DNA of 64,000 nucleotides. Source: Manis javanica. Its lineage: Eukaryota > Chordata > Mammalia > Pholidota > Manidae. Positions within the stretch are counted from its first letter, which is position 1; the number at the start of each line of letters is the position of its first letter. Under the pieces are notes generated by a model. That model saw only the letters and a list, made by a program, of their open reading frames with translations, ran no database searches and was not told the DNA's origin. The DNA is taken from assembly GCF_040802235.1 (NCBI RefSeq), contig NC_133157.1, positions 88,398,001-88,462,000 of the forward strand. The letters run 5' to 3'. This document shows positions 47,805-58,139 of this stretch, piece by piece. A program made the position numbers and the translations under genes.

Positions 47805-50800
47805 ATGGCAATAAGTACATATCTCTCAATAGTCACCCTAAATGTAAATGGACTTAATGCACCAATCAAAAGACATAGAGTAATAGAATGGATAAAAAAG
47901 CAAGACCCATCTATATGCTGCTTACAAGAAACTCACCTTAAACCCAAAGATAAGCATAGACTAAAAGTCAAGGGATGGAAAAACATATTTCAGGCAAACA
48001 ACAGTGAGAAGAAAGCAGGGGTTGCAGTACTAATATCAGACAAAATAGACTTCAAAACAAAGAAAGTAACAAGAGATAAAGAAGGCCACTACATAATGAT
48101 AAAGGGCTCAGTCCAACAAGAGGATATAACCATTCTAAATATATATGCACCCAACACAGGAGCACCAGCATATGTGAAACAAATACTAACAGAACTAAAG
48201 AGGGAAATAGACTGCAATGCATTCATTGTAGGAGACTTCAACACACCACTCACCCCAAAGGATAGATCCACCGGGCAGAAAATAAGTAAAGACACACAGG
48301 CACTGAACAACACACTAGAACAGATGGACCTAATAGACATCTATAGAACTCTACATCCAAAAGCAACAGGATATACATTCTTCTCAAGTGCACATGGAAC
48401 ATTCTCCAGAATAGACCACATACTAGCTCACAAAAAGAGCCTCAGTAAATTCCAAAATATTGAAAATCTACCAACCAATTTTTCAGACCACAAAGGTATG
48501 AAAGTAGAAATAAATTCTACAAAGAAAACAAAAAGGCTCACGAACACATGGAGGCTTAACAACATGCTACTAAATAATCAATGGATCAATGAACAAATCA
48601 AAATAGAGATCAAGGAATATATAGAAACAAATGACAACAACAACACTAAGCCCCAACTTCTGTGGGATGCAGCGAAAGCAGTCTTAAGAGGAAAGTATAT
48701 AGCAATCCAGGCACACTTGAAGAAGGAAGAACAATCCCAAATAAATAGTCTAACATCACAATTATCGAAACTGGAAAAAGAAGAACAAATGAGGCCTAAA
48801 GTCAGCAGAAGGAGGGACATAATAAAGATCAGAGAAGAAACAAACAAAATTGAGAAGAATAAAACAATAGCAAAAATCAACGAAACCAAGAGCTGGTTCT
48901 TTGAGAAAATAAACAAAATAGATAAGCCTCTAGCCCAACTTATTAAGAGAAAAAGAGATTCAACACAAATCAACATAATCAGAAATGAGAATGAAAAAAT
49001 CACGACAGACTCCACAGAAATATAAAGAATTATTAAAGACTACTATGAAAACCTATATGCCAACAAGCTGGAAAACCTAGAAGAAATGGACAACTTCCTA
49101 GAAAAATACAACCTCCCAAGACTGACCGAGGAAGAAACACAAAAGTTAAACAAACCAATTACAAGCAAAGAAATTGAAACAGTAATCAAAAAACTAACCA
49201 AGAACAAAACCCCGGGGCCGGACGGATTTACCTCGGAATTTTATCAGACACACAGAGAAGACATAATACCCATTCTCCTTAAAGTGTTCCCCAAAATAGA
49301 AGAAGAGGGAATACTCCCAAACTCATTCTATGAAGCCAACATCACTCTAATACCAAAACCAGGAAAAGACCCCAACAAAAAAGAAAATTACAGACCAATA
49401 TCCCTGATGAATGTAGATGCAAAAATACTCTATAAAATATTAGCAAACAGAATTCAACAGTATATCAAAAGGATCATACACCATGACCTAGTGGGGTTCA
49501 TCCCAGGGATGCAAGGATGGTACAACATTCGAAAATACATCAACATCATCCACCACATCAACAAAAAGAAAGACAAAAACCACATGATCATCTCCATAGA
49601 TGCTGAAAAAGCATTTGACAAAATTCAACATCCATTCATGATAAAAACTCTCAGCAAAATGGGAATAGAGGGCAAGTACCTCAACATAATAAAGGTCATA
49701 TATGATAAACACACAGCCAGCATTATACTGAACAGCGAGAAGCTGAAAGCATTTCCACTGAGATCGGGAACCAGACAGGGATGCCAACTCTCCCCACTGT
49801 TATTTAACATAGTACTGGAGGTCCTAGCCACGGCAATCAGACAAAACAAAGAAATACAAGGAATCCAGATTGGTAAAGAAGAAGTTAAACTGTCACTATT
49901 TGCAGATGATATGATACTGTACATAAAAAACCCTAAAGACTCCATTCCAAAACTACTAGAACTGATATCGGAATACAGCAAAGTTGCAGGATACAAAATT
50001 AACACACAGAAATCTGTAGCTTTCCTATACACTAACAACGAATCAATAGAAAGAGAAATCAGGAAAACAATTCCATTCACCATTGCATCAAAAAGAATAA
50101 AATACCTAGGAATAAACCTAACCAAAGAAGTGAAAGACTTATACTCTGAAAACTACAAGTCACTCTTAAGAGAAATTAAAGGGGACACTAATAAATGGAA
50201 ACTCATCCCATGCTCATGGCCAGGAAGAATTAATATCGTCAAAATGGCCATCCTGCCCAAAGCAATATACAGATTTGATGCAATCCCTCTCAAATTACCA
50301 GCAACATTCTTCAATGAATTGGAACAAATAATTCAAAAATTCATATGGAAACACCAAAGACCCTGAATAGCCAAAGCAATCCTGAAAAAGAAGAAAAAAG
50401 TAGGGGGGATCTCACTCCCCAACTTCAAGCTCTACTACAAAGCCATAGTAATCAAGACAATTTGGTACTGGCACAAGAACAGAGCCACAGACCAGTGGAA
50501 CAGATTAGAGACCCCAGAAATTAACCCAAACATATATGGTCAATTAATATTTGAGAAAGGAGCCATGGACATACAATGGCAAAATGACAGTCTCTCCAAC
50601 ACATGGTGCTGGCAAAACTGGACAGCTACATGTAGGAGAATGAAACTGGACCATTGTCTAACCCCATATACAAAGGTAAACTCAAAATGGATCAAAGACC
50701 TGAATGTAAGTCATGAAACCATTAAACTCTTGGAAAAAAACATAGGCAAAAACCTCTTAGACATAAACATGAGTGACCTCTCCTTGAACATATCTCCCCG

Positions 50801-51620
50801 GGCAAGGAAAACAACAGCAAAAATGAGCAAGTGGGACTACATTAAGCTGAAAAGCTTCTGTACAGCGAAAGACACCATCAATAGAACAAAAAGGAACCCT
50901 ACAGTATGGGAGAGTATATTTGAAAATGACACATCCGATAAAGGCTTGACGTCCAGAATATATAAAGAGCTCACACGCCTCAACAAACAAAAAACAAATA
51001 ACCCAATTAAAAAATGGGCAGAGGAACTGAACAGACAGTTCTCCAAAAAAGAAATACAGATGGCCAAGAGACACATGAAAAGATGCTCCACATCGCTAAT
51101 TATCAGAGAAATGCAAATTAAAACTACAATGAGGTATCACCTCACACCAGTAAGGATAGGTGCCATCCAAAAGACAAAGAACAACAAATGTTGGCAAGGC
51201 TGTGGAGAAAGGGGAACCTTCCTACACTGCTGGTGGGAATGTAAATTAGTTCAACCATTGTGGAAAGCAGTATGGAGGTGCATCAAAATGCTCAAAACAG
51301 ACCTACCATTTGACCCAGGAATTCCACTCCTAGGAATTTACCCTAAGAACGCAGCAATCAAGTTTGAGAAAGACAGATGCACCCCTATGTTTATCGCAGC
51401 ACTATTTACAATAGCCAAGAATTGGAAGCAACCTAAATGTTCATCGGTAGATGAATGGATAAAGAAGATGTGGTACATATACACAATGGAATACTACTCA
51501 GCCATAAGAAGTGGAATAATCCAACCATTTGAAGCAACATGGATGGAGCTGGAGTGTATTATGCTCAGTGAAATAAGCCAAGTGGAGAAAGAGAAATACC
51601 AAATGATTTCACTCATCTGA
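47805..51620 (+). pseudogene. L1 ORF2, open except for two stop codons
   Basis: From the ATG at 47805 (MAISTYLSIVTLNVNGLNAP) to the TGA at 51618-51620 the frame is constant over 1271 codons, the usual ORF2 length. Two stops interrupt it: TAA at 49023-49025 (CAA in the first L1) and TGA at 50364-50366 (fits a CGA decayed at CpG). Visible parts are the endonuclease (IVGDFNTPL and SDHKGM motifs), the reverse transcriptase ([35 protein letters not shown] with the two catalytic Asp), and a C-terminal domain with Cys/His spacing near [18 protein letters not shown]. Each stop is a single transition, so the copy was probably competent when inserted. Confidence 0.95.
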
Positions 51621-51992
51621 GGAGTATAGGAACAAAGGAAAAACTGAAGGAACAAAACAGCAGCAGAATTACAGAACCCAAAAATGGACTAACAGGTACC
51701 AAAGGGAAAGGAACTGGGGAGGATGGGTGGGCAGGGAGGGATGGGGGGGGGAAGAAGAAGGGGGGTATTAAGATTAGCATGCATTGGGGGGAGGGAGAAA
51801 GGGGAGGGTGGGCTGCACAACACAGAGAGGACAAGTAGTGACTCTACAACATTTTGCTAAGCTGATGGACAGTAACCATAATGTGGTTGTTAGGGGGGAC
51901 CTGATATAGGGGAGAGCATAGTAAACATAGTATTCTTCATGTAAGTGTAGATTAAAAATTAAAAAAAAAAAAAAAGAAAGAAAGAAAGAAAA

Positions 51993-52138
51993 GGGGGATT
52001 ACTCCTTGATAGGATAAAACTATTGGTAAATCAAAGATCAATGCATGCTTTAAATATCCTTAATGTTGATCACTTAAAGGGTGTCAGATGATCAGCTATG
52101 GAGGTACTCTTTTCTGATAATATTCCTGTCTCTTAATT
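51993..52138 (+). other. Spacer between L1 and env module in composite 2
   Basis: About 145 bp with no counterpart in composite 1, where the L1 A-tail is fused directly to the module. It ends at an A-tract (52139-52154). It may be the 5' part of the module lost from composite 1 by an A-tract to A-tract jump. Confidence 0.5.
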
Positions 52139-52433
52139 AAAAAAAAAAAAAAAAGGCAGTTACTGTGTGCCGACCTCCAATGAGTTCTGCACAGTGGTAT
52201 AGAGGGCATGCCAAAGTGTGGGCAAAGGGTCTGTTTGTTTCTATGCAGAAGATCAAGGCCTAGCTTGGATACCCAGAAAATGAACTAAGATACAATATGA
52301 GGAGGAGCTTCCGGCATCAGCACTCTCTGGAGGACTTGTGCCAGGGGATGATCATCAAAAAGCCTCCACAGGTATCCGGACGATGCTGCGGTTGTGGCTC
52401 CATCCAGCCCACCGTCTCCTGGACTTGCCACAG

Positions 52434-52835
52434 GAATGAGGAGGGAGATGTCTAGGCTGGCATGTGCATACAGTGAGACAACGAATTTGACCGGATCTGT
52501 ACTGTTGGAACTCAACCAGGAGTTGGGAGGGGTGCAAGGTGTAGCACTCCAAAATCTCATGACTATAGACTATCTATGCTTAAGAGAACATATGGGATGT
52601 GAACAGATCCCAGAAATGGGCTGCTTTAATTTGTCTGATGGTTCAAGTACAGTTGGACAATATCCATCATATCATAGATAAATTTTCACAAATGCCTAGG
52701 GTGCCTAAATGGTTTTCTTGGCTTCACTGGAGATGGCTGGTAATTATAGATTTGCTTTGTTTATGTCACCGTATTCCTATTATGTTAATATGTGTGTGCA
52801 AATTAGTTAGTAGTTTAAAACCTATACATACTTAA
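52434..52835 (+). pseudogene. Endogenous retrovirus env-TM remnant, copy 2, frameshifted
   Basis: Same TM-subunit layout as 39082-39531. The first part (to about 52640) has the heptad stretch and the loop HMGCEQIPEMGCFNLSD. At that point 11 bases present in copy 1 are missing, moving the stem (IDKFSQMPRVPKWFSWLHWR) and membrane segment to another frame, which ends in TAA near 52835. The loop again has only one Cys at its end, so that change predates both insertions. Confidence 0.75.
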
Positions 52836-53472
52836 GGTACTATACAAGAAGATATGTCAAAGAAATAATCAATCCTCCCATGTTTCCTTCATATGCTACA
52901 TCTATAGCTTTTCTTCTTCCTTCCTAATTACAACCCTTAAATAGAATTCGTGCCTCATATCGAATTTACCGAGTATCATAATTCCTCCAGGTGGTAAAGA
53001 TACCTCGAGACAAGTGCTGGGCATAGAAGCCACAGGGCATAAATCTGCAAAGAAGTAAAAAGCTAACTTTTGCAAGCAATATGGCTTCTCTCTCACTTAC
53101 CAACTTTACATTTCCCTGTATGGCCCCGGAAGATGACTGGTTAGCCAGAGACGGGTAAGATTCCTCAAGGGAGGAACAACCTAAGACAGGCACAGTCGCA
53201 GGGGGGCCATCAGGTGAGAATTTGGGGATCAACAGAGGTGAGGCTCAGAACCTCACCCCCCCTGCTTTGAGAGAAATCTTCTGCATCCGTGGATGTCTTG
53301 CTGCCCTTGTCTAGCCTGGATTAATACTTAGTCCATAGGCACACACCTGATCATCTGATCATCTACATTTGCCTTCTTACAGCACTAAACTATGTTTTCT
53401 ACCTTTATCTCGCATGTACCTACCACTTCAGCATTTTATTAAAAATAAAAATAATAATAATAATAGGAGAAA

Positions 53473-53794
53473 TATGGGATCAACATATAAATCAAGTACA
53501 AAAATCAAACAAATATTCATATTTGACCTGATTGTTTATAGGTCATAATGCATGATCAAAACCGAAAGTTTCTGTGATGAATGCCCTTGTACTGTTCACC
53601 ATGTAATAATTTATTCACTATGTAAGAATTCATTCACCATGTAAGAACTTGTTCGTTATGCTTCAGACGATTGGAGACTGACAAGAATTAGGCTTGAGAT
53701 GGATTAATGATTGTACATTGAGCGTTGACCCCCCTATACTGAATTTTATTGTTGTTAACAACCATTTGATCAATAAATATGAGAGATGCCCTCT
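53473..53794 (+). mobile_element. LTR U3-R segment, copy 2
   Basis: Aligns with 40124-40443; starts TATGGGATCAACAT, ends 17 bases after AATAAA at the poly(A) start. Confidence 0.65.
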
Positions 53795-53899
53795 AAAAAA
53801 AAAAAACAAAAAAAAAAACCTTCATACCACCAAGCAGAGTAAGAGGTGAGTAGAGATTCCATCTATTTTTGGTTCTTCATAGAGATCTTATGTGAATAA

Positions 53900-54661
53900 A
53901 TATTTTTTTCAATATCTAGTTTTATTTTGAAATCCAAATCTTCAGAAAAGTTGCCCGTACTATCCTGTACAAAGAATTTTTTTGTCCTGAACCATCTGAG
54001 GTTAAGTTGTGGCCAGGACACCTGCCGCCCACAAACACTTCCATAAGCATACAGACTAGCAAGGACATTCTCCTGCAAAATCTCACCACACTCAAGTCAG
54101 GGCATTGCACTGATGCGGCATCACCTCCTACCTCAGAGCCCACCCTGCTTTGCCTGTAACGCCCTTTGTAGGTAGAAGGGCCAACCCAGGGTCACACATG
54201 TGGCCCTCGGTTGTCATGTCTCTCTAATCTCCTCCACTCAGAAACAGGTAAGACCTTGACGCATAAAGCCAGGCATTTTGCCGCATGTGCCTCAGTTTGC
54301 GTGTGTCCGATACTTCTTGTAACTGGATGCAGGTTGTGCATTTGGGAAAGAATATCACAAAGGTCTCCGTGCCTTCGACCAGGGCTTGGCTATTTCTGTG
54401 TGTCCCCTTCCAGGAGATGCTGGGTTTGACCACTGGGGCAAGGTGTCCTAGCTTCTCCCTGTAATGCTGTTGTTTCTCTCTTTGTAAGAGTATTTTATGG
54501 AAAGACATTCTGAGACAATGTGATTACACAATTCCTTATCAAATTTACACCCTTGGTCATGTTTTCTGGCTGAATTAATTATTACTATCATGTTTGGCAT
54601 TACATTTATTATACATTTATTATTAGCATTATATTGTAAGGAAAACTTTCTTCCTCCCCAT
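53900..54661 (+). mobile_element. Old interspersed repeat, copy B (left part)
   Basis: Matches copy A and its left flank in order: acatctgagg/aggacattctcctgc, gttgtcatgtctctctaatc, ggttgtgcatttgggaaagaatatcac, then tgtaaggaaaactttcttcc. It is cut at 54662 by the SNX5 retrocopy and resumes after 57026. Confidence 0.55.
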
Positions 54662-54679
54662 CTGTATTTATTTGTTTTT
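54662..54679. repeat. Left target-site duplication of SNX5 retrocopy
   Basis: ctgtatttatttgttttt, identical to 57009-57026 over 18 bp. Confidence 0.95.
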
Positions 54680-55046
54680 TTTTAGCACGGTTTATTATTT
54701 TATTATACATTTTATTTAAAAAATCCAAGCACACACATACCCCCCCACCATCATTAGGGAGGGGGCTCACATCTTAATGCAGATCTGGCCATATTCTATA
54801 GTAGGCTGTATTATTTCTTTATATAATCTTAAGACACCTGTATCTTTTCAAATATTTATATCCCAACTACAAAAATGGAGCTGAAAGGGTGTATAAAGAT
54901 AAATTAGATTTTCTTGTTGTTCTTATAGTACAAATTCACAAGATAACTAAGGAGCTATGAGAGTAAGGGGGGAAATTATCTCAGTGAAGAATGGATATGT
55001 CTATGGTACCTGCAACAGGCAGCTGAATTACTGGTTTTCATTGGCT

Positions 55047-55140
55047 ACGTTGTTCCTGGCATGCTTGATTTCCAGTTCAGACATTTCAATTAGATTCTTT
55101 CTAAATGGTGCCACTCTCTTTCGTTTGAAATTGATTAGTT
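55047..55140 (-). repeat. 94-bp duplicate of SNX5 coding sequence in the 3' part
   Basis: Matches 55573-55666 with one mismatch in 94 bases. The duplicated piece encodes NFKRKRVAPFRKNLIEMSEL. The sequence on either side differs from the coding context. Confidence 0.95.
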
Positions 55141-56692
55141 TACCTACCCTAAAATAACTCATTTGCAGGGACATTGACACATGAAACAGTGAGACAGCAT
55201 GTGCCAGGCAACTGTCTATTTGTTTCCAAAAGGCACATGTTTCCCTCACCCTTTCTTAAAAAAAAAGTCAAGTTACAGGAGAACCCAGTATTAAAATTCT
55301 ACCCACTTTGAGGTATTAAATACATAAGGAAAAGATTAGTTATGTCCAAGTAGCATGCAATAAAATATTTTTAAACCAACATGGTTAAGTGTTAAGATTT
55401 TTAGAAATCAAAATTATTTATTCACATCATCTTAAACTGAAGTCAAGGGTAATAAGTCTTCTGTGGTAATGATTTAAGTGCAAGTACACTGGCTTTCCCA
55501 TCATGTCCTTCATTGAGAGAACAGGCTGATCAGTTGCTCTTGAACAAGTCAACGTAGCTCTGCAGCCGGGAGACGTTGTTCCTGGCATGCTTGATTTCCA
55601 GTTCAGACATTTCAATTAGATTCTTTCTAAATGCTGCCACTCTCTTTCGTTTGAAATTGATTAGTTCTTCTTTTGCAGATTCAGAAAGCTGTTCAAACTT
55701 CTGGCAGCATTCCTGCTATTGCGCCTCAGTCACCTTGACATCCCTGCTTTTCAACCGGGCCTTATCCAGGGCTTTGTTTGAGTTCTCATAGTCTGTGAGT
55801 GCTTTGGTGCGTCTGTATAAGAGATCCTTAGCAGCCTCTATGTTGAGCATGTAGTATTGGAGGAGCTCTGTCAGCTTTAAATCTTCATCTGAGGAGACAC
55901 GACTCTACTTTCCTAAGTTTTTCAAACAGTTCAGCAACCTTCAATAGGTACTTTTTGATGACCGTAGGCTCCTCTAAAGCCAGGCTGTGCAAGCAGGCTG
56001 CAGTGTGGATGTAGTTAACAGTGACACTTTTATGGGACCGGGTCATTTTGTCAGCTTTCCCACACGAATCCTTGATCCTATTATAATAGTTAATGAGGAA
56101 ATTCCTCTCTTGCTCAAAGAAGTCATCTACCTCCTTAACTCCAGAAAAAAGGACTTCATTAGCACTTTTCACTACACTTTTGAAAAAAGCCACCAAACAT
56201 CTCGTTGGTATTTTTCCTCCTAACACTTAGATCCTGGTCATACTCGAGGAAAACATGAAAGTTGTGATCTTTACTGAGAACAGGGTGGGAAGAAAGCCGC
56301 TGAAGGAAGACTTCATGGGAGGACACGGTCTTCTTAGAGGCAGCAAGATACTCAGCTTCCAGCTCTTGCTTCATCTTAGCAAATTCTTCTTTGGGCATAG
56401 ACCCTTCACCCTCTCCCAGTTTCTGCATCTTCTCTCGAGGTCCATCAAAGTCAGGCTTTGTAGGAGCAGGTGGAATAATAAGCCCAGCATAGTCTATATT
56501 TTCAATAAGAGTGGCATGTAGCCACACAGAGGCTTCATATTGCCGTGTAACAGAAAACTCCGGGCTCTGAAATGTGGGCAATGTGGTCTTGGTGTGCACT
56601 GTAAATTTGACTTTCTCTCTCTCACTGAATGCATCAGGTATGTGAATCTGAAGCGAGGGATCAACATTCAGGTCCACAGATACAGATCTCAG

Positions 56693-56789
56693 CACCATAG
56701 AAAGGCACACACTGATCTCGGAGTGGTAACCTCAGCACCGTGCACAGTTCTTTAAATGGTTATTTCAGCAAATGGGAAGCCTGGAGATC
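56693..56789 (-). other. Extra 97-nt leader segment in SNX5 retrocopy
   Basis: Lies exactly between exon-1 coding sequence ending CGCAGCAAG (56790) and the next SNX5 codons starting CTGAGATCT (56692). It is not a multiple of three and supplies an ATG at 56698-56696 that is in frame with the following codons (M-V-LRSVSVD). It looks like an alternative exon of the parent transcript. Confidence 0.75.
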
Positions 56790-57008
56790 CTTGCTGCGGT
56801 CTTCCTCCTGCTGCAGCAGCAACTCGGGAACCGCGGCCGTGGCGACTCGGGCCTTGAGCGAAGCCCTCTGGCTGTGCGAGGAAAGAAGCTGGGGCCGCCG
56901 CCGGGGTGCCTCTCAGGCGTGGCTTCGGCGCCGCCTCCACCAACCTCCCTGCCCGAAGGCTGCAGGAGGCCTCAGGACTCTGCCACCATCCCAGCTGCCC
57001 CGGGAAAG

Positions 57009-57026
57009 CTGTATTTATTTGTTTTT
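57009..57026. repeat. Right target-site duplication of SNX5 retrocopy
   Basis: ctgtatttatttgttttt; partner of 54662-54679. Confidence 0.95.
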
Positions 57027-57330
57027 GTGTTTACATCTGTATGGAATCACAGCTATTTTATTTAAAAGCTTATGAGCCTTTATTACCATTATTTATTTTG
57101 ACATTCAAATCACTCCTGACTTAGCCAGCAGAAGCCCCTTCAGCTTGCTTCTGTGTCCTTTGCTCCATCCCCAGTTTTCCTTAAGCATTTTCTTACACTC
57201 TGCAAGAGAACATTCCTGGCTCACCTTATATTTGTCCTGCCTCAGCTCCAGAATCAACCGTTTCTCCCAGAAGCCCCGATTCTTTCTGGTGGAGAATGGC
57301 ATCTTAACCCTGAGCATTTTCTCAGATTCA
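57027..57330 (+). mobile_element. Old interspersed repeat, copy B (right part)
   Basis: Continues copy B after the SNX5 insertion: ttatttattttgacattcaa, agcagaagccccttcagc, ctccagaatcaaccgtttctcc, ctggtggagaatggcatc; matches 41240-41480 of copy A. Confidence 0.55.
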
Positions 57331-58015
57331 GTCCGATCATGTTGCTGGCTCGTGTCTCTGGGTGTTGATGCGAGCTCATATTTGATTGAACTGACTCTGA
57401 ACCCTAAAATCCTCAGAGTTAAATGGGTTACTTTGCAACACAGAGGGCTCCTATTTGCTTCTGCAGGGGAACTATGGAGCTGGATTCGAGTGGCTCCCCC
57501 AGAGCTGCAGTTCAGGTCCCTGGCCCGCAGTGTGGCCCTTCTCTGCAGCACCCATCTCAGGATTTCTCCAAATCTGCATCTGCTCAGCCGCTCTGCCCAG
57601 GTTTCTGCTCACTCGCCCCCCTGCCTCTCCTTGTCCTCTTTCTTGTGCTGGCAACCTCCCTTGCTGTCTTGGCCTCGCACGTGTTCTCCAGCGAGAGAGT
57701 CTTTCGGGGATCTAGAACCCTGAGGTGTCAGAAGCTCTTGATGCCCCTCGAGAGCATCTACAGGTGATGGCCACACAACCTGGTCCCACTCGGTTTTTGC
57801 AGGCATGTTGCCCGGTTGAAATTCTCACTGTTCCTCTCAGGTGCCCACCCTCCCCTTGGCCTGTCCTGTGTGACTGAAGCCTTTGGCATTCAGGACCCAG
57901 CAGTAAATACGCTGCCTCAGCCTGCCTCTCCAGAGCCATCCCATTGAGTGCCACCACCCTTGCGCCTGCCACTCTGGGCTGTATGCTTTCCTAATAGCAT
58001 TTATCACTAATAGAA
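57331..58015. other. No recognised feature
   Basis: Mixed intergenic DNA with only short, unrecognised frames. Confidence 0.35.
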
Positions 58016-58019
58016 ATGA

Positions 58020-58135
58020 TCATAATTGTATTTAAGTGTCTTCTGTCTATCTTGTTTTCTTTATTAGAGCATACACAGCTCAGCCCCAGGCACATAGCAA
58101 TCACTTGATAGGTATTTGTTGAATAAATTAAAAGT
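58020..58135 (+). mobile_element. L2 3' end
   Basis: cttgttttctttattagagc, then ccccaggcacatagcaatc and ggtatttgttgaataaatt: the standard L2 tail. Confidence 0.7.
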
Positions 58136-58139
58136 TACA

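Larger units (their letters stand above)
46142..51992 (+). mobile_element. Young L1, near full length (composite 2)
   Basis: 5' UTR from gggagccaggatggcggcg (46142-46689), ORF1 (46690-47609), ORF2 (47805-51620), 3' UTR with a G-rich tract, then a 15-A tail (51961-51975) and a GAAA run (51976-51992). ORF2 has no frameshift and only two stop codons, so insertion was recent on the scale of this window. I found no convincing target-site duplication on the two sides. Confidence 0.95.
52155..53818 (+). mobile_element. Retroviral env-TM/U3-R module with poly(A), copy 2
   Basis: Collinear with 38807-40460 over its whole length: env remnant, untranslated block (accttttgcaa-type words, tatggccccggaagatgact), polypurine tract (53465-53472), LTR piece from 53473, AATAAA (53772-53777) and an A-rich tail (53795-53818, one C). 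The two copies differ by scattered substitutions and small indels, so they are separate insertions or an old duplication, not an assembly artefact. Confidence 0.8.
54680..57008 (-). pseudogene. SNX5: Processed pseudogene of sorting nexin 5
   Basis: Intronless reverse-oriented copy of the mRNA for SNX5, a PX-BAR protein of retromer-linked endosomal sorting. The layout is 5' UTR (57008-56841), coding part (56840-55530), 3' UTR, two AATAAA signals (minus strand, 54704 and 54696) and an A-tail read as T-run 54675-54683. PX-domain text is clear ([40 protein letters not shown]), followed by BAR text (TRSHKSV, FEKLRKVE, ELEIKHARNNV-type). Without the 97-nt extra exon the coding part is 1214 nt, which equals 404 codons plus stop with the two indels below. 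Lesions: start ATG to ACG (56840-56838), one extra T in the run at 56183-56188, two bases lost near 55900, and TAG at 55718-55716. No product is expected. Confidence 0.96.

Noticed and set aside
32815-53818. The two L1 composites as a simple tandem duplication of one locus
   Set aside because: Their 5' UTRs, ORF lesions, spacer and flanks differ, and composite 1 has its own target-site duplication.
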